From the NCBI GenBank assembly GCA_964058845.1, contig CAXKVR010000034.1:434001-498000 (forward strand): a DNA stretch of 64,000 nt, given 5' to 3'. The notes under the pieces are model-generated. The model worked only from the letters and a program-made list of their open reading frames with translations, ran no database searches and was not told the DNA's origin. The stretch comes from Carex sylvatica (Eukaryota; Streptophyta; Magnoliopsida; Poales; Cyperaceae). The position numbers and the translations under genes are program-made. How positions within the stretch are numbered: position 1 is the first letter of the stretch; every line of letters begins with the position of its first letter. This document shows, piece by piece, positions 10,096 to 21,800 of the stretch.

Positions 10096-12974
10096 CACGT
10101 TCAATTTTGCAGTTTGTCTTGTTTTTTTTTTAAAATCATGATACAAATTGTCCTCTTCTAACAAATTTTAAACAAATAGTCATTATAATTCCTCTTTTAG
10201 ATTTTATTTTCTTTAACGAAGACGTTATCCGCAGCACGTCCTAAAAGAACTTGAGATAATGCGACAGAAAAGAAAATGAGTATGAAAGTTTACAGGAATA
10301 TTTTTTGTTAATTTTTTTCCGAAAAACATAGTTTGTTTTATAATTTTGAAATAAGATAAAATTGTAAAATTATCGTTTCGAACACTTTGAAGAATTCACT
10401 CGCTTAATCTTACGAAAGGTTAAATTGATATGGCCGCTGCCGCTGGTCAGTATTATTTCTAGAAAAAGGTGTAATTCTAGAAAATAATTTAGTACTCGCC
10501 ATGAATATCACCCTCTTGATTGAATTGATGGGGCCACTGACCAGTAGTGTTGCCACGCGTGCAAGGAAGAGAATAAGAAAAGGAAGCGGGACCCACAGAC
10601 AGTTGGTGGGACTAGGCGTTGTCTCCAGTCAACCAGGCAGGAACGCCGAGTCCGGCAAGCCCGGCCCCAGCTCTTTCTCCTTCTTGCTTCGCGTGCACGT
10701 GCTATGCCTGGTCCGCACGTGTTGACAGCTGTATCCTTTCATCCAGCTCTCCTCTCTTTATTTCCTTCTGGTTTTATGCAAAATTTAATGGGTTCCTTAT
10801 GTGTAGCAGCTAGCTTATCAGAATACAAAAAGTGATATGTTACATAGGTTTCCCATACAGAATGAGATACTGAATATTACTGTACCTTTCATTGGTTTTG
10901 AGTTTTGACTGCATCCGGTTCCGGTCTCTTTCTCTTCCGTTCTTTGATGGAATCAAATATTCTTCTTTCCTTTTTATCCGTCTGGGGCCCGCTCGGACTA
11001 ATGTGCAAAGCCAGTAAAGGTTGCATCACTCATTCACTTGTCACATGTGTATTGAGTTATTTAACCTAACAGTTAGTTTCTATTTTTGCAAGGAGACTAA
11101 TGCTTTCTTATATTTTTTAGAAAAAACTGTAGACAAAAATGTTGATTAAAAGGAATAATTAATATAATTCAAGCAGCAGTTTTCATTTTAGAAAAATGTA
11201 CTTCACTTGCATTAGGGACTGGTATTTTTCCTTTTCATAATTAAATGAGGGAGAATATGAAGAGCTCATAATTTATAAATAAAAAAACTAGCAATTTGAT
11301 TTAGTTATTATATTAATATAAATATCTCCATTCATTTTTTAGTTTGGTGAAGTTGTTAAAATTTAAATGTATTCAGTTTTTATGTCATGAATTCAAATTT
11401 GTATTATGTATTGTGGATACAGGTTCAGTCAGAAGTATCTATATATGAAATAAAAACGATATGGTTTCTTTTAGCTGAGTTAGTTCATTACTTTAACATA
11501 TATCGAATATTAACTTGATTTTTATTAAGAGAGGAATACTACACGACTTTTTTACGGACAAACACTCTAATTTCTCACTCACGGACGCAAGAAACATTAG
11601 TTTCTAAGTCTTATTTATAGCTCTCTAATGTCGATTGGCAAGTTCTAGATAATACATATGTTATTCGTAAGTAGTTTCTAGTAATTCCTATTACCAATAT
11701 ATTACCGACTTTGATATGCCGGTTGTATATTTATTGAATATTCTAGAATAACTAATCTACTTGGGCCTTGGTGCAGCGCCGAACTTCAACAATATATTAT
11801 AAATAGAGTTAAATAAGAATGACTGTATAGCTCGTGATGATACTTCAACTTTTATTTTTATAAACAGAGTAAAAGTGAGACTAAAAGTGGCAAATGATTG
11901 AACTGCATATCAATGTGATAAATAACGAGTAAAGTGAAAGGAAAAGAAAAATAATATAAAATGAGATCAACAAACAAATAAATGACAGTAATTGAAAAGA
12001 TGAATGATTTATTCATATCATAAACTATTAACATTATAAGTTTTTTTTCTCTCAGAAAATGAACTTTTAATTTTATTCTTTAGTGTCATATAATATCACT
12101 GAAAAAATATATCTGCTTTGTCAATTCTAATAATGTAAACTTACTATAAGGTACTTATGATGAATATGAAGTAAAAGAAGATAGTATTTTTGGTGAGAAA
12201 TAGTTGTTGCTCTCTTTTCTTGAAAGAAAGAAATGGAAGCCCTCAATTCGATTCGCTACACGATTGATTCATAGACAGAGAAGCAGCCGAATATATTTCC
12301 CTCAATTGGTTTTGACCGCACCTGATTTCCTCCCCAACAGTACGGAATTTCTGCCCATTTTAATGATGTTGGATTTTATGTGGCTTACACAATATATAAT
12401 TTGAGCAGCCATCGCTTTGACAACTAAAGTTTATTATCTTTCATTGTTTTTTGAATAAAAGTGGGTTATCACAAGTTTCATTAGAAACTAAATATCTTTC
12501 ATTGTTCATGAACAAAAAATCACTACACGACATAATACTTAACAAAAGCCGCATAAAACCATGAGACCATTACATCATCATATGTATTTAATTTCCCAGG
12601 CATTAATATCATGGAGTACTAGATTTGTGATAGAAACGCGTCAAATACAAAACCATTCTTTTTCTTGTTGCAAAGCTTATTTAATTGATATTTTTTAATC
12701 ATACTTTATCAGGTTGTTGCAGGCATTTAAGTGTAAAATGCCAAGGGGTGCTCATTATATTTTCGCTCCCAATCATGCAAGAATCATGACTTCTCCATAA
12801 ACAATTTTGTAATATAAATATATAGAATTGTATTTTTTTTATTTGTTACTGGTAAGCTTTTAAACAGACACACTTGATCCTATACATGTTCTGTTCTTAG
12901 TTAATATTGGAGAATGAATTTATCGAGCATATTTCTGATTTTCTTTGTTTAACTTCAATTAGTTTGATTATTGT
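10096..12974. other. Intergenic DNA; one GC-richer patch, otherwise nothing recognised
   Basis: A GC-richer patch at about 10490-10740 contains CACGTG-type motifs (for example gtgcacgtgct) but no ORF with a recognisable product. The remainder is AT-rich and shows no gene, tRNA-like fold or clear transposon terminus. It could be distal regulatory DNA. Confidence 0.25.
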
Positions 12975-13371
12975 CAGTGGCGTAGCCAGAATTTGAGTTA
13001 GGAGTGGGCAGAAATTAGATTCAGATATTTTTTCTAAACGGATTCGGATTTGAATCGCCTCCATAATTTTCTTTCCACCTACTTCCACCTACCAAATTGC
13101 ATCTCTGCCTATTGAATCGGTTATAAAATTGCATGTGCATTGCTAAATTGAACAAAAATTTAAAAATACTTTTCTTTTATAATTAGATTAAACGACTCAC
13201 AAACCATCTCTGAAATATGAACTGACAATCGGTACTCCAAATTGAATTCATAGGTAAGCATAATCAAATCTAGGGGTAGGCAAAACCTATCAAAGAATCT
13301 AGTTAAAAGAAAAAAAAAAAATTCAGAAATAGATAGTTGCCTACCCCTGTCCCACTGTGGCTCCGCCACTG
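12975..13371. mobile_element. hAT-type MITE, 397 bp
   Basis: The left end is CAGTGGCGTAGCCA and the right end is the complement of CAGTGGCGGAGCCA, giving a 14-bp terminal inverted repeat with one mismatch. Flanks are ATTATTGT (12967-12974) and ATTATTGC (13372-13379), an 8-bp target duplication with one difference. CAGTGGCGGAGCC ends plus 8-bp duplications fit hAT elements. The interior has no transposase. Confidence 0.75.
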
Positions 13372-13379
13372 ATTATTGC

Positions 13380-14472
13380 ACAACTAAATATGTAAAATTA
13401 CAAAATATAAAATTTATAAGCTCGTTGCCTAAATTTTAAGTGTCTATTTATATTGTTTGCTTTAGTCGGCCCAATTAAATTAAAGAAAAAGAAATTGGAA
13501 ATGGGAGACTGTTGTCAATTGATATTATCAATGATTAACATCCTAATCCAACGGCTAGAATACGGAACAGGAAGCTTCCTGGTTAATAAATTGAGAGCGG
13601 ATAAGCTTGTTTGACCACTGCCAAGAATTCACCGTGAATAACGTGACTGTTAATATTTTTTAAAAGTTTCCAGATTGAAAATAATATAAATAGGTTTGCT
13701 GTGAATTGTGGTCAGAACAGATAATCAGCCTATGGCAAATATGTTCTCACGTGCTTGTCAACTCAAATATATCCAGTGAAATTAAATGACAATCATTTAT
13801 CATCTCTAAACTCCGATCTACCTTCACGTGCAAATCCAATATTGCACATGAAATTAATGATACTTAAATCTGACTTACATTTAACTGTGCATTAGCTCCG
13901 TTTTTGCATCATTCACTTCTTCATCGACATCGACAGTTTATCACGAACTGAACGAAGAAAAGAAATTCTCGGCCCAATGGATATAGGCCCAACGAAGAAA
14001 AGAATGACCTCTTATACCCTTGCCCCATCTTCCTAAAGTAAACCATAGAAAAGTGCATATCAGCAGCCTTCCAATTCAAAGTTCATATCAGCAGCATAAC
14101 AAGTTGCTAATATATATATTACTTATTACAAGGCAAAATATAGCACAAATAAAAGCTAGAGAAAAGCACAATATATAGCAACTAAGCATTCTCATCAGTA
14201 TGAATGTCCCCCATCCAGCACCACAATCTCAGGAGCTTCAGCCCATTTGCGCAGCGAAATGTCGTCAATCTAAGCAGGAGTCCAAATCTCATCTCTTGCA
14301 CAACTGCTTCCTTCATATTTCCAGACCAATAGTGAATTAAGGATAAAATGAGAAATACCATAGAACGATTAGATTTAATCTGTCCGTACAGTTGCTATAT
14401 GGATCAATAATTGGGTAAGCCGTTTCTGCGGACATCTTTTTCCATTTTTGACCCATACTGACAGACTTCACA
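13380..14472. other. Intergenic DNA, nothing recognised
   Basis: AT-rich sequence with no supported gene or repeat boundary. Confidence 0.3.
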
Positions 14473-14774
14473 CAGCCATGTAGAGTATTGACACTACCCG
14501 CCTAGGGCAATCCATGCCCGGTCCGCCCGTGCCCGCTGCCCGGGGTATCCGTATCCGAGTCCGGGTATAGGACGGGTAAACGGATACACGGGTAGAGGTA
14601 TAAAACGGGCAAGGCACGTCTTTTCGGAAAAAAAAACCCGATCATACCCGGACCGGTTTACTCGTACTCGTATACCCCCGTGCCCGTACCCGTGAACCCG
14701 TCTGCCCATGCCTGTTCCCGCACCCGTATACCCGTGTACCCGTACCCGTACCCGTACCATTTTTTTAAAATTTC

Positions 14775-15195
14775 AAATTTTTCAAATTTTTCCCTCCCGC
14801 TTTTTATTCTGTTTTTTTATTTCTATTTTTTTAATTTTTGTTTTTTAATTTTTGTTTTTTTAATTTTGTTTTTTTAATTCTGTTTTATAATTTCTGTTTT
14901 TTAAATTCTATTTTTATTTCTGTTTTTTAATTTCTGTTTTTTAAATTCTGTTTTTATTTCTGTTTTTTTATTTCTTTTTTTTAAATTCTGTTTTTATTTC
15001 TGTTTTTTAAATTCTGTTTTTTTTAATTCTGTTTTTTAATTTCTGTTTTTTAATTTCTGTTTTTTAAATTCTGTTTTTTAATTTCTGTTTTTTAATTTCT
15101 ATTTTTTAAATTCTGTTTTTTAATTTCCGTTTTTTAAATTCTGTTTTTATTTCTGTTTTTTAATTTCTGTTTTTAATTTATTATTTTAAAGTTTC
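14775..15195. repeat. TTTTTAATTTCTG-type minisatellite
   Basis: Some 30 imperfect copies of a 12-15-bp T-rich unit (ttttttaatttctg, ttttttaaattctg) lie in tandem inside the hAT-type element. Confidence 0.8.
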
Positions 15196-15243
15196 TGATT
15201 TAATTATATTTTTTTTTTATATTTTATTTAACCCATTAAAAAT

Positions 15244-15410
15244 AAATGAACGTTTAGAAAATATATTATCAATTTAAAATGTAAACTAAAAATTTCGAGA
15301 TATAAATAAATTATGAAACTATATAATTAGAATGAGAATTTGAAAATAAAATAAAATGGCTCGTGTAAAGAAATAAATAAATACATTTGTACTTAGCCGA
15401 ATAAATATAC
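15244..15410. repeat. Direct repeat within the hAT-type element, copy A
   Basis: It begins aaatgaacgtttagaaa and is nearly identical to 16321-16486, about 900 bp away in the same orientation. It is non-coding. Confidence 0.8.
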
Positions 15411-16320
15411 ATGTAAAGAAATAAAATAAAGTTCATGCATATATGTATATCCAAGGAAACGGCCATTTTTATTAATACCCTAAAAAAAAAAAATATTTAT
15501 AAATGCCCCCGCATTAGCCCATGCGGCGCATGCGCCGCATTTGACCTCTGCAGGTAAATCAACAAGTCTGGATTGATACAAGGACCAAACTGCAAAAGTA
15601 ATTACACCAGAATGTAGAGCATTCAAAAATACACATAATTGACACAAATTTTAATTTATTCAGATTTTTCTACAGTTAGTTATGAATTTTCAAAAGTTCA
15701 GCTTTCGAAGAAACTTTAAACATCGATAACTTTGGCTAGGAAAGTCGGATTTGTGCGTATGACCACTTTTCGGAAAGGGAGGACGAGACGAATCTGAATA
15801 TCACCCAAGGGGATCAACCCTGGGTATTTGAAGCATCAGAATTAAAAAAAAAACATCATTTAGTGTCTCAAAAATTCAGTTTAAGTTTTCTTTCGACGGC
15901 AGACGTTGGATCAGCGATTTTCAAAGTGGCTTAATAAATAGTAAAAAAAATCAGAAAATATAAAATTTGGTCTCCAAGCACATTTCAATATAGAGATCAC
16001 ATCTAACGGTTCAGATCGACTTTTTAGATTTTGAAAACGAAAAAAATGACTTATAAGTATATATCATCATATGCTTATGTAAGTAGAGTAGCCAACTTCT
16101 ATATTATATATACATATACATATACGGTTCAGATCGACTTTTAAAGTAATTGATTTAAGTAACATTGTTTTAAAATAATTAATAATTTTTATTTATATTT
16201 AAAGTAATTGATTTTAAGTAATTAATTTAAGCAACATTGTTTTAAAATAATTAGTAATTTTGATTTATATTTGAACTAATTGATTTAAGAAACATAGTTT
16301 TAAAATATATTATCAATTTA

Positions 16321-16486
16321 AAATGAACGTTTAGAAAATATATTATCAATTTAAAATGCAAACTAAAAATTTCGAGTATAAATAAATTAAGAAACTATAT
16401 AATTAGAATGAGAATTTGAAAATAAAATAAAATGACTCTTGTAAAGAAATAAATAAATACATTTGTACATAGCCGAATAAACATAC
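16321..16486. repeat. Direct repeat within the hAT-type element, copy B
   Basis: Partner of 15244-15410, differing by only a few substitutions and a one-base indel. The DNA between the copies contains an LTR-like fragment and short AT-rich repeats. Confidence 0.8.
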
Positions 16487-16877
16487 AAATTTTCGCAAGA
16501 ATAATTTTTATATATAAGTTACAAATTTTATTTATTTAGAAATTATAAAGATGTGACTTGATAATTTTATGTATATATATATACACTATTTTGATATTGA
16601 ACTATTCAGATTTTAAAATTCGAATTATAAACACGTAATAATATTCATACAACACCGTAAAAAAAAACCCGAAAAAATAGAAAAAAAACCCGGACCGTCC
16701 TGCCCCCCCCCCCCCGTGAGTACAACGAGCATGGGTACAAGACGGACAGGGAACAGTTTTTTAAAAAAACCCGTGATGTCCCGCCCGTGATTCACGTCTA
16801 CCCGTGATATCCGTGTCCGTGCCTGGATATACCCGGCCCGCCTTGGCCCTACCTGAGAGCAATGCTCTACAGCCATG

Positions 16878-18335
16878 ATACATCATGGTCAATATTTTAT
16901 GTGGCATACATTTATACTTTGACTGTGATTGCCAGTGTGCATTTCCAGTTTAACATGATCTAACTCACTACAAATGTTTAATCTCCTTTTTCTAGTTTTC
17001 TTAGGTTTCTAGACATTATTTTGTTTCAAACTTTCCTTTTTTATTTTGACATACTACTCTCCCTAATTATATTATTCTACATTTTTTATGCAGTGTTAAT
17101 GCAATTATTATTGTATATATTTATCTATGTAGATGATAAACTGTTGTTTTCGTTTATAACTTCTGTGTCATTAAGAATGTAATTTAGCGTGACATCCATG
17201 TTCAAAATAAAAAAATAAAAATTGAAAACGAGAGAACATCTAGAAAAGAAATAAATTGTAAAAGAGATCATATATTTATGGTATTTTTGTTTGTTTAAAA
17301 TATAATAATTAAATACGAGATTATTTATAGCTACAAATACCACATTATCTAAATTACAACTGATGTTGAAAAAAGTTATTTATGTATGAAATATTTTTCA
17401 TATTGTTATAAAAAATATTAAAATTCATCTTACAAGGTAGAAAACCACCGTTATTTGATGAGCCGCCTCTTAGAATTATAGTAACATGTTTTGTGATATA
17501 GTCATATTTTATTTTATTTTTTTGACATTTCTAAACCGAACAACGAATAAAATGCAAATCACAAATTATTCACGAATAAAACATGAACAAAAACGTGGGG
17601 AGAGGTTGGTTTTTTATTTACTTCCTTATGGTACAAAATTATTCTCAAATTATATTTAAAGTATCTCCGAATCACAAATCTTTAACCTGTCAAACCAAAT
17701 TCAAATTATTAGTTTGTCACTATGCATAGAATCCCCAATCGTCCTTCATTTCATCCACTTCCACACAAGGTTAACAGATTGTGTCACAGAGGATCAGAAC
17801 TCTAGAACCGGCCTTTCGTAAGAGCCAAGGGTAATTGGAATTGAACATGGAGCAGAGCCAATCAATAATTCGTTCAAGACTTCAAGGAGATCTTTTTTAT
17901 TGTTAGAAATTTTAATTAAATAATTAGTAAAAAATTTGAGGAAGTTTGAGTTTTTTGTGGCGTAAAAGATATTGAATTAGTAATTTGGATTTAAAATTTG
18001 AAGCTAAATTTGTAGTCTTGCTTTAAAATTTTCTTTTCACAAACAAACATAAAGGTCCACGATTATTCTCCACTTTGAATTTGGAAAAAAATAATAGTTT
18101 TGAGATGGAAGAAGCGAGGGAGGAGATAGATTATTCTCCACTTTAAATTTGAATTTCAACCACTAACTCAGCTTCAAATATTAGAGCAGAATCACTAACT
18201 CAGTTTCAAAGTTTGAAACCGAACCACTAACTGGGCACCTTCTAAGTTGTCAAAAAATTCACGTACTCAATCTATTTTTCTATATTATATTATTATTTAA
18301 TAAAATTTTCTAAAAATAAAAAAGTCACGGTTCTT
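16878..18335. other. NAPRT upstream intergenic DNA with a dispersed repeat
   Basis: No gene is supported. About 17430-17720 resembles 29090-29370: both have 'accgaataaa...aaatgcaaa', a T/G-rich centre, and an end of the type 'ccgaatcacaaa...aattattagtttgt'. This suggests two copies of one dispersed, probably transposon-derived, repeat. The rest is AT-rich and unassigned. Confidence 0.35.
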
Positions 18336-18350
18336 GTAAAGTTGTACTTT

Positions 18351-18374
18351 TTTTTTTTTTTTTTGTTGAGATGA
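18351..18374 (-). mobile_element. 24-bp poly(T) micro-insertion with a 15-bp target duplication
   Basis: GTAAAGTTGTACTTT occurs at 18336-18350 and again, exactly, at 18375-18389. Between them are 14 T and GTTGAGATGA. On the minus strand this is 10 nt plus a poly(A) tail: the expected product of target-primed reverse transcription that stopped almost at once. It lies about 450 bp upstream of the NAPRT start codon. Confidence 0.7.
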
Positions 18375-18720
18375 GTAAAGTTGTACTTTGAAAATTGAAA
18401 TTGAAACCAGTCAATTTCAGATGCACTCAAGATTCAGCCGCCTGGATAGTCCACCTGGCCGAGCCATGTCGTTAGTCATAGAAATTGTGATACTAATCCT
18501 CTCCCGTCCTTCCTTTTCAAACAGTACTGTTTCTCTCCATTGCTTCAAAATCCTGCCCTTTGATCTTTGAACCGGGGTTAACTGTTAAGCCGTTAACTCG
18601 GCAATAATCAACTTCATTAAGTATTCCAGTTCGTTGAAAACGGAGAAGATTAGAATCTAGGACTAGGATCTTTGAGTTTCGACTCGAGAAAAATAAATTT
18701 ATAATTAACCAAAGAGAGAC

Positions 18721-18728
18721 TATAAATA
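18721..18728 (+). promoter_or_regulatory. TATA box of the NAPRT gene
   Basis: TATAAATA lies 106 bp before the start codon and is followed by a CT-rich stretch (18768-18800) typical of plant transcription starts and leaders. Expected initiation is near 18750-18760. Confidence 0.65.
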
Positions 18729-18826
18729 CCCTCCTGAATTTCCCCCATTTTTATTTCTTCCAATCCGTGCTGGCGTGCTGCTCTCTCTGCTGTTCTAGTT
18801 AGAGAGAGAAAGAGCATATAGAGGAG

Positions 18827-21800
18827 ATGATGGGAGGAGAGGCGGCGGTGGCGAACGGATCTAAGGCCGCGATGGGAGGAAAGATAACGGGGCCCACGAA
18901 TCCGATGGTGACGCCGTTGCTGACGGATTTGTACCAGTACACCATGGCCTATGCTTACTGGAAAGCGGGAAAGCACCTCGATCGAGCTGTGTATGTTACT
19001 CTTTTATTTATTTTGTACAACTTATTTTCTTATTGATTATCAAAATTTCTATTTGTTAATAATTTGCATATTCTGAGGGGTAAGGAGGGTGGGGCTGATT
19101 GAATCTTCGCTTTAATGGGGTTTCTGACATTATAATATTTCCTACGATGCTGGACCAATTATCTGTCAATTTTTGTAGCTTTTTAACTAGAGTTTCATGT
19201 ATCAGTTTTGAACTTTTGGTCAAGCAAGGTAATTCTTTGTACAAGAATAAGGCGTGCTCAAATAAGTTGTTCTCAGTTTTTCTTATCAATTATGGTTTAA
19301 TTTTCCATTATTTAAAAGCATACTTCCATAAGGTACAGCGATGCATATATATAAGAAGAAGCTTCTCATTCTTTTTCTGAAGTATTGGTTTCTCTTAAAT
19401 TTTTTTAACTAGTTATCTTTTAATTTTTCTATCATTTAGAAGCATGCTTCCATAAAGTACAACAATGCCATATAAGGAAAAGTATGCTTAGTCTATTTCT
19501 CAAATATTGGTTCCTTTTAAATTGTTAATTAGGTTTTTTTAGGGTTGGTGGCGAAAACGCTGCTTACAAGAACAATATAAGAGAAAAATTCAAATCAGAT
19601 AGTTCTTACCAAATGAAACTTTGCAAATTTTTTTTTTGAGAGAAAACCTGTAGGCAATCAGCTAAGATATAAATGAACAAGTACAGGATACAGAATATGA
19701 CAAAAAACAGTAAATATTGGGGGCTTTTCTCTTTTCCACTTTTGGATGAGGGTTCGGTTTCCTTTTTTATTTTTATTTTACAGTTCCCATTATTCTTAAT
19801 TTCTTATTGGGCATTTTTGGTAAGATTTTGGTCTCCATCTAATAAGATGTCTTGTCAGTATGATAGCACATGATAGCTCTTTAATTATCTGGTAGAATTT
19901 GACCAAGTTCACACCGTGTACTTTTTTCTTTTAATTTAATATCATAAATTTATTTTTAAATTGCTTTACGTGGAAAAAAAAAGGATTATATGTTGACAGA
20001 CGTATTGCTCATTGCTCACTAATTTCTAATAGATTAACAAAGGAATACGAAAGTACTACTTCAATTGTGATATCAAGAACAGGATGTCAGCAATTTATAA
20101 ATGAAATTAAAAAAATATTTTTGTAAACATAGCAGCTCAAGAGTTGAATTTAAAAAATATATTTATAATATAATTATTGCAAAATTTTGGTGTATCAAGA
20201 CAAAGTAGGTGGTTCTCTATGTTAATTTCTTGTCAATAATGAATCTGACAAAAGTTTTGTACTAGAGTGATTGATTTTTGTTGATTTCTTATAAGGATAT
20301 GCTGCTGTGTCTCGATCAGGCTGCATTATAAATAGAATGTTGAAAATTAAGCAGCTTTGTTGTTGTTCAATCGTGCCTATAACACTTAAGTGTGCTTTTG
20401 TTCAAGTGAATTAAGAAATAGAAATTGTAATTATTCTGTACACCTTTGGCTGGTTAACTTGATTGCTCCTTCTGACTAATATGCCTTCATTCTCGTATAT
20501 ATATTTTTTTTGTCTTCAGATTTGATTTATACTTCAGAAAGAACCCTTTTGGTGGTGAGTATACTGTTTTTGCTGGTTTGGAGGAATGCATCCATTTTGT
20601 TGCAAATTTTAAACTCAGCGATGATGAAATTTCTTTCTTAAGATCCACAATGCCAACCTGTGAGGTATATGTTCTTTCTTCTACCAGGAAGGTTTCTTGT
20701 CTATTCTTGAAAAATAAAATAAAACTTATTTTCTTTTATTTTCATGGTTTTTTATAGGAGGGTTTTTTTGAATATCTCAAAGGTGTTAATTGTTCTGATG
20801 TGGAAGTATATTCCATTCCGGAAGGTTCTGTTGTTTTCCCAAAGGTTCCCTTGATACGTATAGAAGGCCCAGTAGCTGTAAGTTGTTATTGCATTTTCAT
20901 TGAAGCCTTTTACTGTATATTATACAACTTCTCGATTATACATATGCTAATTTGTTATGTCAATAGGTGGTTCAACTACTGGAGACCCCATTTGTGAATC
21001 TTGTGAATTATGCATCTCTTGTGACTACAAATGCTGCAAGGCACCGCTATGTTTCTGGCAAAGCGAAAGTTTTACTCGAATTTGGTTTAAGAAGAGCACA
21101 GGTTTATACATCATATGCGTTTTCATTTACTCCTAAGCCTTTTCATTGAGCTCTATTTTCTTACATTGTCATTTAATATTAATTTTTGCAGGGGCCGGAT
21201 GGTGGGATAAGTGCTTCCAAATATTGTTATATTGGTGGCTTTGATGCAACAAGGTACGTCTTCTTTATACAAATGCACAATTGTGTTTGCTTTTTGTATT
21301 TGTAATTTTTTTTTTTAATTGTCACGTCAACTGTTGCCACCTGTTCTTTTTTATTGAAACAACCATGTTTTATTCATGAATCAATTTAACATTTTACAAC
21401 CAAGTTACTAAAAAAACTTGCTAATCTGAACCAACTGAGACCAATTGAAAAACTGATTGTGTTTCTTATTCAGGCATTCTTATTTTGCGCATGGTACTCA
21501 ATCACTTTGGTTGACAAGGAATGAATATTAACTTGGTGTATTTGTCTGAATTGATTTGTCATTTTTTTCTATTTGCAGTAATGTATTAGCTGGGAAGTTG
21601 TTTGGAATCCCGCTTCGAGGAACTCATTCTCATGCCTTTGTTAGCTCTTATATGGTTAGCGAGCTGATACGCATTTTAGAAAATTATGCTTGTGTTTGGC
21701 ACTTATCATCATATCTAGGATCCACAAATGCTACTTTGCTATGTACACATTAGATTTATTATTTTCTTTCTTTCGTTTTTTAATATTGCTGGTTTTGCCT

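Larger units (their letters stand above)
14481..16869. mobile_element. 2.4-kb non-autonomous hAT-type transposon with CCCGTA-rich ends
   Basis: The ends are TAGAGTATTG and the complement of TAGAGCATTG. They are flanked by a perfect 8-bp target duplication, CAGCCATG, at 14473-14480 and 16870-16877. The TAGAG tips and 8-bp duplication are those of the hAT superfamily. Both sub-terminal zones (about 14495-14760 and 16680-16860) are packed with cccgtacccg/cccgtg motifs, probable transposase-binding repeats. The interior holds a TTTTTAATTTCTG minisatellite (14775-15195), a 166-bp direct duplication (15244-15410 and 16321-16486), a 20-bp perfect palindrome and an LTR-like fragment near 15700. There is no transposase ORF; the minus-strand frame at 14494-14760 is just the low-complexity repeat. 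Confidence 0.75.

Noticed and set aside
14494..14760. Minus-strand ORF rich in VRVRV/GYG
   Set aside because: It is the translation of the cccgtacccg sub-terminal repeat of the hAT-type element, not a protein.
19056..19873. Small ORFs between NAPRT exons 1 and 2
   Set aside because: They lie within intron 1 (18991-20519) and show no homology-like features.
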